DNA of 6,208 nucleotides from Bacillota bacterium. Lineage in GTDB: Bacteria; Bacillota; Clostridia; Acetivibrionales; DSM-1351. Position numbers and translations under genes: made by a program. A model generated the notes under the pieces. That model worked only from the letters and a program-made list of their open reading frames with translations. It searched no databases and had not been told where the DNA came from. Location: the NCBI GenBank assembly GCA_023417285.1, contig JAEZFR010000170.1, forward strand, positions 1 through 6,208, given 5' to 3'. Within the stretch, counting starts at the first letter, position 1. Every line of letters starts with the position of its first letter. Positions 1 to 5,585 of this stretch are shown piece by piece.

Positions 1-1
1 T

Positions 2-340
2 AGTTATGGTGTTGGATATTATGGTGCATCAACAAAATCCATGTCTATTCTCAGGGAAATGATAATATCTAACGACCCTGTTTTTCTTAAAGCTTTTGAA
101 TGCTATCAAAATCAGTCAGAATTTAAAATAGGTGGAGAAATGTATAAACGAAGTAAATATCCAGAGCAGTCTGACGAGCTGAAGCAGTGGTTGGATAGAA
201 AGAATATCTATTTTGAAAGTGTCCAGAATAATTTTGAACTTGCATTTTCGCCAAAGCTTCCCGAAGTATTGAAAAATGGATTTTCAACATTAAAACCAAT
301 ATATGAACTTTTCTGTATTGTACAAGCCCGCACAGTATAG
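2..340 (+). CDS. DUF2461 family protein, C-terminal part (5' end cut by window edge)
   Basis: The frame is open to the left edge and ends at TAG 338-340, leaving 112 visible residues of a family usually a little over 200 residues long. The first visible residues read SYGVGYYGAS, followed by a Met-rich helix start, a K-R-S-K-Y-P segment, a W-x-x-x-K-N helix, and a C-terminal stretch ending near L-K-P-I-Y-E-L-F. This order (G-x-G-Y-Y, then YKR, then L..W..RK, then F..L.P.Y) is what I know of DUF2461 (the TIGR02453 family). The biochemical role of that family is not established, so none is assigned. An in-frame ATG at 41-43 exists but is internal to the conserved G-x-G-Y-Y block, so it is not the start. 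The gene converges on the zinc-ribbon gene with only 29 bp between the two stop codons. The family call is from motif memory and is fairly confident. Confidence 0.75.
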   Translation, partial: SYGVGYYGASTKSMSILREMIISNDPVFLKAFECYQNQSEFKIGGEMYKRSKYPEQSDELKQWLDRKNIYFESVQNNFELAFSPKLPEVLKNGFSTLKPIYELFCIVQARTV

Positions 341-358
341 GCGTACGGGCTTGCAATA
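316..358. terminator. Bulged hairpin between convergent genes, possible bidirectional terminator
   Basis: The left arm is TATTG + TA bulge + CAAGCCCG (316-330) and the right arm is CGGGCTTGCAATA (346-358). They give 13 Watson-Crick pairs around a two-base bulge and a 15-base loop. The TAG stop of the DUF2461 gene lies in the loop, and the stop of the opposing gene is 12 bp beyond the right arm. It is the only GC-rich structure in the neighbourhood and is placed where a shared terminator would be expected. Neither side carries a real U-tract (AATAGTATTGG on the + side, CAGAAAAGTTC on the - side), so classical intrinsic termination is uncertain. Confidence 0.45.
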
Positions 359-369
359 AATAGTATTGG

Positions 370-2265
370 TTAATAATCCATGTACTCACTTAGAATTTCC
401 ATTACTCTCTGCTGTAAAGAATCCTCAAGGTCATAGTAGAGATTTTCGAGATTCTCTGTGTTTTCTAGATTATTAGCATCTTTTAGATCTATCTCTATAC
501 AATCTTCTAATGAAATATTAGGTTTACTAAAATTGTCGGACGAATACTTAGTATCTAATTTAACATCAAAGATTATTTCTTCATCATCAACATCTGTAGT
601 AACTTTTAATTTTGAGATGATATTTGTATCATCTTTCTTTTCATTATTTAATGATAACTTAATCTTTGTAGTTGATTGATCAATATTATATAAATCAAGA
701 TATGCATCAATATTTCCTACTAGTACCTTTTGTCCTAAAATCTTAGCTGAAGTATCCAAGCTATATGTCGCAGTAAAAAATTTATCTCCTAAAAAGCTAA
801 AATCTATATCTCCTTTTTCAATATTTTCTACTGTGGAGCTCTTTTTAGTAAATTCTAATGACTTTCCATTATCATCTGTAATACTAGCTTTTAAGATTTC
901 CTGACCTTCCTGTTCATAATTTGCAAACAAGATATTAGTATTACTATCAATTTCACTTAATTTACGAGCAATTATCTTACCGCTGTCACTGAAATAAACT
1001 GAATACTGAATATTCGTCGTTTCAATGCCTTCTTTGTCTCTAAGCTCATCACATAGTTCTTTAATAGAATCTTTAATTTCGCTTAAAGATATACTGTCAT
1101 AGTTTGCTACGTTTCCCAATCCTTCTTTTGCTGTAAAATCAATTACTGACTTAATTAATGTATGTAGGTCTTCATCCTTTTCAATTTCATCAGCCAGTTT
1201 TTCAGAAATTGCTAATATATCCTTTTCATCTAAATTAAAAACAATAGAATTACAACTTATCCCCTCAAATTTATCACTAGTTGTAAAATGTGCTTTATCA
1301 TTTGGGATGCTTGCAAAAATTATATCCTTCAAATACTTGCTCTTCATTTGTTGGTACTTGTCTTTTGATATTCCGAATACCTCTTCAAAAGCCTTGTCAT
1401 CACCTGTCAGTGCAAGGGTTAGTTTATCATTACTTTCTGGTAAACTAAAGCCAATAGATTCTTCGGACATTCCAGGAAATGAAATTTTAGTCTTATTATC
1501 ACTGCTCTCGATACCTAAATTAAATATGTCATCACTGTTATGCTTAGCATCTAGTTTTAATATGTAAAAAGGGTCTGACAAATCTGTTTGGTCATAGTCT
1601 AAGCTCAGTTGACAACTTAAACTCGACATAATTTCTTTTATTGACTCTAACTCTTCATCATCGCCAAACGAACTACCACTAACGCTAGCAGTTATTTTAC
1701 TGTCAAGACTAAACTTTGTACTCTTCATACTATCTAAAGCTAATGATTTTAAACTGCTAGCATTTTTTTGCTCTAGATAGAAATAGTAGTTGCTTGGTCC
1801 CATTACTGTTGCCATTATATTCATTCTAAATACAAATAGTAGGGCCCCCATCAAAACTAATACTGCTACGACACTTGAAAGCACTATAGGCCAAACCTTC
1901 ATACGCTTCTTTGTGTTAATAGTACCATTTGGATTTGGCTTGTTCTGTATGGTGTCTATGTTAAGTATTGCATTGTATCCTTGCTGTGTCTGCTGCGCTT
2001 GCACTGGCTGCTGATACTGTGACTGAGCCTGTTCTGGCTGCTGATACTGTGGCTGTGCCTGTTCTGCTTGCTGATACTGTGGCTGAGCCTGTTCTGCTTG
2101 CTGATACTGTGGCTGAGCCTGCTGCGCCTGCACTGGCTGCTGATATTGTGGCTGCGCCTGCTGTTCCTGCTGTTGATTATCTGGGGTTTGATTTATTTTA
2201 GCCCCACAGCTTGCGCAAAAAGGCTTCCCAGGTGTAATCTCATTTCCACATTGTTCACAAAACAT
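370..2265 (-). CDS. Zinc-ribbon, Gln-rich repeat, single-pass membrane protein of unknown function
   Basis: This is a 631-residue protein of unknown function. Seen in order: (1) an N-terminal zinc ribbon, residues 1-24, with Cys3-x2-Cys6 and Cys17-x2-Cys20 (FCEQCG and FCASCG); (2) a Gln/Ala/Pro/Tyr linker, residues about 31-95, made of near-identical 10-residue units (QAEQAQPQYQ type); (3) a basic patch, KKRMK at 119-123; (4) one hydrophobic segment at about 124-147; (5) a large outer region, residues about 150-631, with alternating polar/hydrophobic strands and Asp/Glu/Ser-rich loops, ending in an acidic helix-like tail. The Lys/Arg patch before the membrane segment predicts the zinc ribbon and linker inside and the long domain outside (inference). 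There is no lipobox, sortase motif or catalytic motif that I recognise. Similar zinc-ribbon membrane proteins are common in Clostridia, but their function is not known to me. The start is fixed by AGGAGGT five bases upstream of ATG. The gene appears monocistronic, with its own promoter and flanking hairpins. Confidence 0.85.
   Translation of the reverse strand: MFCEQCGNEITPGKPFCASCGAKINQTPDNQQQEQQAQPQYQQPVQAQQAQPQYQQAEQAQPQYQQAEQAQPQYQQPEQAQSQYQQPVQAQQTQQGYNAILNIDTIQNKPNPNGTINTKKRMKVWPIVLSSVVAVLVLMGALLFVFRMNIMATVMGPSNYYFYLEQKNASSLKSLALDSMKSTKFSLDSKITASVSGSSFGDDEELESIKEIMSSLSCQLSLDYDQTDLSDPFYILKLDAKHNSDDIFNLGIESSDNKTKISFPGMSEESIGFSLPESNDKLTLALTGDDKAFEEVFGISKDKYQQMKSKYLKDIIFASIPNDKAHFTTSDKFEGISCNSIVFNLDEKDILAISEKLADEIEKDEDLHTLIKSVIDFTAKEGLGNVANYDSISLSEIKDSIKELCDELRDKEGIETTNIQYSVYFSDSGKIIARKLSEIDSNTNILFANYEQEGQEILKASITDDNGKSLEFTKKSSTVENIEKGDIDFSFLGDKFFTATYSLDTSAKILGQKVLVGNIDAYLDLYNIDQSTTKIKLSLNNEKKDDTNIISKLKVTTDVDDEEIIFDVKLDTKYSSDNFSKPNISLEDCIEIDLKDANNLENTENLENLYYDLEDSLQQRVMEILSEYMDY
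2011..2169 (-). repeat. 30-bp in-frame tandem repeat coding the Gln-rich linker
   Basis: Four contiguous 30-bp units (2011-2040, 2041-2070, 2071-2100, 2101-2130) are followed by a 9-bp spacer (CACTGGCTG, 2131-2139) and a fifth unit (2140-2169). Each starts CTGATAcTGT on the + strand. Units 2041-2070 and 2071-2100 differ by one base, and that change is synonymous (Ala GCT/GCA). Outer units are more diverged, as expected when the centre is the most recently copied. The encoded unit is QAEQAQPQYQ on the minus strand (residues 33-42 and 46-85). Because the unit is a multiple of three, copy-number change keeps the reading frame. Confidence 0.9.
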
Positions 2266-2270
2266 AAAAT

Positions 2271-2277
2271 ACCTCCT
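2271..2277 (-). promoter_or_regulatory. Strong Shine-Dalgarno of the zinc-ribbon gene
   Basis: AGGAGGT on the minus strand lies five bases before ATG 2263-2265. It is a full-length match to the anti-SD of 16S rRNA. It fixes the start directly in front of the Cys-x2-Cys motif and suggests efficient translation. Confidence 0.85.
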
Positions 2278-2344
2278 AAATTAAAATCATTGATAAGTAT
2301 GCATAAAAATAAAGAAAGTGATAACTAAATACTGAAAACACTAA

Positions 2345-2397
2345 TTGACATAAAAATAAATAATCATAAAAATAACTATATTAGTAATTTATGTCAA
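2345..2397. repeat. Perfect 10-bp inverted repeat around the promoter, possible operator
   Basis: TTGACATAAA at 2345-2354 and its exact reverse complement TTTATGTCAA at 2388-2397 are separated by 33 bp, so the arm centres are 43 bp apart, about four DNA turns. One arm contains the -35 box of the minus-strand promoter. The other falls just downstream of the predicted transcript start. Because one arm should not be transcribed, an RNA hairpin is unlikely and a DNA-binding role is the more natural reading. In DNA this AT-rich chance cannot be excluded, but the arms include a G/C pair each and match at every base. Confidence 0.5.
2369..2397 (-). promoter_or_regulatory. Candidate vegetative promoter of the zinc-ribbon gene
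   Basis: The minus strand has TTGACA at 2392-2397, a 17-base spacer, then TATTTT at 2369-2374. The -35 box is a perfect match and the -10 box keeps four of six bases of TATAAT. The predicted transcript start is near 2362, giving a leader of about 100 bases to the ATG. No other TTGACA-like box with correct spacing was found on this strand between the upstream terminator and the start codon. The -35 box is part of one arm of an inverted repeat. Confidence 0.55.
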
Positions 2398-2439
2398 ATA
2401 TAATACAATTATAATATAATCTAAGCAAATTACCAATGT

Positions 2440-2487
2440 TTTATTAAAAATAAAGTACCACATTTTTTTAAAAAAGTGAGGTACTTT
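2440..2487 (-). terminator. Intrinsic terminator after the penicillin-binding protein gene
   Basis: The hairpin 2452-2487 pairs AAAGTACC (2452-2459) with GGTACTTT (2480-2487). It continues past one A-A mismatch through CA/TG, a G-U wobble and a T/A run, with a small loop near 2469. On the minus strand the stem is followed by ATTTTTAATAAAA (2451-2439), a usable U-tract. It lies 58 bp past the TAA of the penicillin-binding protein gene and upstream of the zinc-ribbon promoter, separating the two transcription units. The + strand side is also T-containing (ACTTTTGTG), but there is no + strand gene here. Confidence 0.75.
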
Positions 2488-2544
2488 TGTGATAATAAAT
2501 TTTAATTTAATGATATTCTTATATTGTAATACAATCATTTATAA

Positions 2545-4209
2545 TTACAATCCCTTTTTTAATATTTCCTCCCCAATCTCCTTAAAAACAGGAGCTGCTG
2601 CCTCTGAACCACTCTTACCATTTTCAATAAATATTGCAACAGAGTATTTAGGTTTATTTGCAGGAAAGTATCCCGCAAACCATGCCTGAGTTACCTTTTC
2701 TCCTTCAACTAATTGACCGGTTTCAGCGCTTCCCGTCTTTCCACCTGCTCCTCCATAGCCATCAAGGTTAGCCTTTTTACCTGTTCCATTACGTATTACG
2801 CCCTCCATCAGAGTTCTTATACTTTGAGCTGTTGCCTTAGACATAACTCTGGTTTCACTTCTATTAGCAAGGTCACGTATTTTATTACCCTCATTATCAG
2901 TTACACAGTTCACTATATTAACAGTATGCTTGTTACCACCATTTGCTATTGTAGCCACCATATCTGCAATCTGAACAGGCGTAGCGAGGACAGAGCCCTG
3001 TCCAATTGAAATATTAGCCAAATCTCCTGGATTTACAATATCGTTGGAATTAGGTAATACACCTTTTGCCTCATCAATTTTTTGAAGTGTTAGTCCAGTA
3101 GTGTTGCCTAACCCCAGGCTCTGGGCCATTGATAGGATTGGTTCAATCCCAAGGTTCATTGAAAAGTTAATAAAATAAGAATTACACGAATTTGCAAATG
3201 CACTTGAAATATCAATTTCTCCGTGCCCTCCTTTTTCATAAGAGGAGCATCTAATAAGAGAGTTTCCTACCTGAATATACCCTGTGCAATTATATATTTC
3301 ATTAAAGGAAGGATTAATCTCATAAACGGCTGCGAGATCAACCAACTTGAATATCGAGCCAATATTATATTGGGCAAGCGCTCTATTGTAAAGTGGTTGT
3401 TTATTGTTATTCAAATAATTCTGTACATCATTAGGATTAAAATCCGGTTTAGAGCATATTCCAACAATGTTGCCATTACTTACATCTTCAACTACAGCAG
3501 CACCTGCTAACCCCCCCTTATCCAATGCATTTTCTATAATGCTCTGTATATGGTAATCCAAGGTTAGTTGAATATCTAATTTTTTATTTTGCTTAGTATC
3601 AGGTTTAATTACACGATACCCCAACCCATCAAGAAGATTATTATTTGCGTCAGTAACAACCCCAATGGTTGTGTCCTTACCAAAATTCAAGATGCTTTCA
3701 TACTGCTTTTCCAGCCCAAAGCTGCCTACATTATCCACTTGATTAATATATCCCAATATATGCTTTGCCTTAGTATCGGTGCCATACCTGTCGAGAGAGT
3801 TCACAAATGAGATCCCCTCAATGTTTTTGCTCATTATCAAGGCTCTTGTCTCTTGATCTACGTCTATTAGTATTGGGTTCTTTGTTGTTCTTATTTTCTC
3901 AATAGTTTTTTGGGCATCCAGCCCAGTGAGACTGCATATCTCGCTAAGTGTTGCATCGTCCACCTTCTTTAACAAAAGAGGCTTCAACACAGCGGTAATT
4001 TTTGCAATCCTGCTAGTAAATCTTATTCCGTTTCTATCTAAAAAATCGCCTCGGACATTCTCAATCTCAATATTACTTACTCTTTGAGCAGAAGCCTTCT
4101 GAGACAACATGTTGGACGATATTACTTGTATATAGAACATTCTTGCAACAAGAGTAATAAATATAATCAAAAAAACGATTGCTACACGTTTTAATCTATT
4201 TTGAAGCAT
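2545..4209 (-). CDS. Class B penicillin-binding protein (peptidoglycan DD-transpeptidase), PbpI/YrrR-like
   Basis: This protein cross-links peptidoglycan at the outer face of the membrane. It has 554 residues from ATG 4207-4209: a short basic cytoplasmic start (MLQNRLKR), one membrane anchor at about 9-28, the class B N-terminal motif RGDFLDRNG at 53-61, a pedestal domain to about 210, then the transpeptidase domain. All three active-site motifs are present: S285-I-F-K288 (nucleophile Ser285), S341-C-N343, and K491-T-G493 within GGKTGSAET. GQGSVLATPVQ at 404-413 is also typical. There is no glycosyltransferase domain and no PASTA domain, so it is not a class A enzyme or a PASTA-bearing SpoVD/PBP2x. 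Length and neighbours resemble B. subtilis YrrR/PbpI (PBP4b, about 580 residues), known there as a sporulation-phase protein. That specific orthology is inference. A TTG 21 bases upstream (4228-4230) has no Shine-Dalgarno and lies inside a hairpin. ATG 4209 has GAAGGGA eight bases upstream and is chosen. An oddity is that Pro is absent before the SxxK motif (NIGSIFK). Confidence 0.93.
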   Translation of the reverse strand: MLQNRLKRVAIVFLIIFITLVARMFYIQVISSNMLSQKASAQRVSNIEIENVRGDFLDRNGIRFTSRIAKITAVLKPLLLKKVDDATLSEICSLTGLDAQKTIEKIRTTKNPILIDVDQETRALIMSKNIEGISFVNSLDRYGTDTKAKHILGYINQVDNVGSFGLEKQYESILNFGKDTTIGVVTDANNNLLDGLGYRVIKPDTKQNKKLDIQLTLDYHIQSIIENALDKGGLAGAAVVEDVSNGNIVGICSKPDFNPNDVQNYLNNNKQPLYNRALAQYNIGSIFKLVDLAAVYEINPSFNEIYNCTGYIQVGNSLIRCSSYEKGGHGEIDISSAFANSCNSYFINFSMNLGIEPILSMAQSLGLGNTTGLTLQKIDEAKGVLPNSNDIVNPGDLANISIGQGSVLATPVQIADMVATIANGGNKHTVNIVNCVTDNEGNKIRDLANRSETRVMSKATAQSIRTLMEGVIRNGTGKKANLDGYGGAGGKTGSAETGQLVEGEKVTQAWFAGYFPANKPKYSVAIFIENGKSGSEAAAPVFKEIGEEILKKGL

Positions 4210-4264
4210 AAAAAAAATCCCTTCAAACAAAATAATATTTAGATTATTTCCATTTAAAGGGATT
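4210..4264 (-). terminator. Long hairpin with U8 tract that contains the penicillin-binding protein ribosome binding site
   Basis: On the minus strand AATCCCTT (4264-4257) pairs with AAGGGATT (4223-4216). The stem then continues inward through U-G, three A-U, U-G and G-U pairs, a single bulged G at 4250, and a perfect AAATAAT/ATTATTT segment (4249-4243 with 4236-4230), closing on a six-base loop CTAAAT. This gives about 21 pairs in total. The 3' arm runs directly into T residues ending at the ATG at 4209. The structure begins only seven bases after the TAG of the U32 gene. It has the form of an intrinsic terminator for the upstream genes, yet its 3' arm is also the Shine-Dalgarno of the next gene. 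Confidence 0.75.
4218..4224 (-). promoter_or_regulatory. Shine-Dalgarno that decides the penicillin-binding protein start
   Basis: GAAGGGA on the minus strand lies eight T residues upstream of ATG 4207-4209, an acceptable spacing. The alternative TTG at 4230 has only AT-rich sequence before it. Six of the seven bases pair with the opposite arm of the hairpin by Watson-Crick pairing and the G at 4224 by wobble. The site would therefore be masked in any transcript that includes the full hairpin. Confidence 0.7.
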
Positions 4265-4271
4265 GGCTATA

Positions 4272-5492
4272 CTATTTCCTTCTTAATATTGAAAACTCGC
4301 AAACCTTTTGATCCATTGGTATTTGCATTATCATCTGTGGATGGGGAGCTGTTCTGATACTCTCACCCTCCTCATTAATTATCTGGGAAATTGTTTGTAT
4401 GAAATATGAACCATCAGGTCTTAGCACCTCGATATCATCACCAACAATCAATCGGTTTCTCTGCTCAACTGTAGCTATTCCTGTCTCCTCATTGTATTCT
4501 AAAACAAGACCTACAAAATCGTACTCTCTGATATATGAGCTTGTATTATAAATCTGATCATTACCAGTTGTTTTATCGAAATAAAAGCCTGTGGTGTATT
4601 CTCTATGGCTTGCCTTCGAAAGCTCTTCCAGCCATTTTGGATCAAACTTATAATTTTCAGGATCCTTCTGATACTCATCAATTGCCCTACGGTATGCACT
4701 AACAACGGTAGCTACATAAAATGAGCTCTTCATTCGTCCCTCTAGCTTAAAGCTATAAATCCCTGCCCCAATCAACTGTGGAATATGCTCAATCATGCAT
4801 AGATCTTTGGAATTAAAGATATAGGTGCCTCTTTCGTCCTCATATACAGGGTAATACTCTCCGGGCCTTTTTTCTTCTACTAAGCTGTATTTCCATCTGC
4901 AAGGATGGGAACAGGCACCCTTATTTGAGTCGCGCCCTGTCATGTAACTGCTTAAGAGACATCTACCTGAGTATGAAATACACATTGCTCCATGTACAAA
5001 GGCCTCTATATCTAAACCTTGTGGGGTTTTATCCTTAATCTCCCTTATTTCATCAAAAGATAGTTCGCGTGCAACAACTACCCTTTTTGCGCCTTGCTTA
5101 TACCAAAACTCTGCACTTTTATAGTTTGTATTATTGGCCTGGGTGCTAATATGAATCTCCATATCAGGCGAAACTTCTCTTGCAATAGAGAATATACCCG
5201 GGTCAGATACTATAATTGCATCTACGCCTATTTCCTCAAGCTGCTTTATATACTGTGGAAGCCCTACCAAGTCATGGTTATGAGGAATAATATTTACAGT
5301 AACGTAGACTCTAGCACCCCTATTATGTGCAAACTCTACGCCCTCCTTCATCTGCTCAGGTGAAAAATTGTCAGCTGACGCTCGAAGCCCAAAACGTTGT
5401 CCCCCGATATACACTGCATCTGCTCCATATAAAATCGCCATCTTAAGTTTTTCAAGATTGCCTGCTGGTGCCAATAGCTCAATTTTCTCCAT
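4272..5492 (-). CDS. trhP: U32 family protein, probable tRNA U34 5-hydroxylation enzyme (TrhP/YrrO type)
   Basis: The 406-residue protein starts with the family signature ELLAPAGNLEKLK, then GADAVYIGG at 24-32. The U32 core EAFVHGAMCISYSGRC follows at 163-178 and RDSNKGACSHPCRW at 187-200. Cys171, Cys178, Cys194 and Cys232 have nearly the spacing I recall for the iron-sulfur ligands of the U32 protein UbiU. Cys198 is an additional candidate. The segment after about residue 325 (FVGLVLEYN to the end) looks like the small C-terminal beta domain of U32 proteins. Though annotated as peptidases, studied bacterial members modify RNA or quinones. TrhP (E. coli YegQ, B. subtilis YrrN/YrrO) makes 5-hydroxyuridine at tRNA position 34 using a prephenate-derived pathway. 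The adjacent methyltransferase gene, which would act on that product, supports this over the 23S rRNA hydroxylase RlhA, which is usually much longer. Only one U32 gene is seen, whereas B. subtilis has two. The start follows GAGAGG five bases upstream. Confidence 0.85.
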   Translation of the reverse strand: MEKIELLAPAGNLEKLKMAILYGADAVYIGGQRFGLRASADNFSPEQMKEGVEFAHNRGARVYVTVNIIPHNHDLVGLPQYIKQLEEIGVDAIIVSDPGIFSIAREVSPDMEIHISTQANNTNYKSAEFWYKQGAKRVVVARELSFDEIREIKDKTPQGLDIEAFVHGAMCISYSGRCLLSSYMTGRDSNKGACSHPCRWKYSLVEEKRPGEYYPVYEDERGTYIFNSKDLCMIEHIPQLIGAGIYSFKLEGRMKSSFYVATVVSAYRRAIDEYQKDPENYKFDPKWLEELSKASHREYTTGFYFDKTTGNDQIYNTSSYIREYDFVGLVLEYNEETGIATVEQRNRLIVGDDIEVLRPDGSYFIQTISQIINEEGESIRTAPHPQMIMQIPMDQKVCEFSILRRK

Positions 5493-5585
5493 ATTTGCCT
5501 CTCGTTTGTATTAAAATAATTATAGATATCTTGCTACTTTTATCGCCTTACTAATTATCACTTTTTACCATTATAATTTCTTCTT
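5493..5585 (-). other. 93-bp AT-rich spacer between methyltransferase and U32 genes
   Basis: The spacer holds the U32 ribosome binding site and two exact TATAAT hexamers on the minus strand (5570-5575 and 5519-5524). Neither has a recognisable -35 box 16-18 bases upstream. A 7-bp A/T-only inverted repeat (ATAATTA/TAATTAT) with a long loop is too weak to call a terminator. Co-transcription of the two genes is therefore likely, but an extra weak promoter is possible. Confidence 0.4.
5498..5503 (-). promoter_or_regulatory. Shine-Dalgarno of the U32 gene
   Basis: GAGAGG on the minus strand lies five bases before ATG 5490-5492. It supports that start, which also places the conserved ELLAPAGN motif at the extreme N-terminus, as is normal for the family. 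Confidence 0.65.

Noticed and set aside
2011..2169. Regular 30-bp repeats considered as a CRISPR array
   Set aside because: The units are contiguous with no unique spacers, and they encode an in-frame protein linker.
1968..2201. Plus-strand reading frame with a repetitive Ala/Asp/Val/Pro/Leu-rich product
   Set aside because: It is the antisense of the 30-bp Gln-linker repeat. The repeat keeps all frames open, there is no ribosome binding site, and the minus-strand gene has clear domains.
2345..2374. Plus-strand promoter using TTGACA at 2345-2350
   Set aside because: At 16-18 bases downstream there is only A-rich sequence with no TATAAT-like box, and no plus-strand gene follows.
2489..2689. 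Small plus-strand frame overlapping the terminator and the end of the penicillin-binding protein gene
   Set aside because: Its second half is antisense to the conserved C-terminus of the penicillin-binding protein, and it has no Shine-Dalgarno.
4511..4705. Second minus-strand frame inside the U32 gene
   Set aside because: It is an out-of-frame shadow of a gene with a strong family signature, without its own start signals.
5519..5575. TATAAT hexamers in the spacer before the U32 gene as promoters
   Set aside because: Neither has a credible -35 box at the right distance, and such hexamers arise easily in AT-rich DNA. Recorded only as a possibility in the spacer entry.
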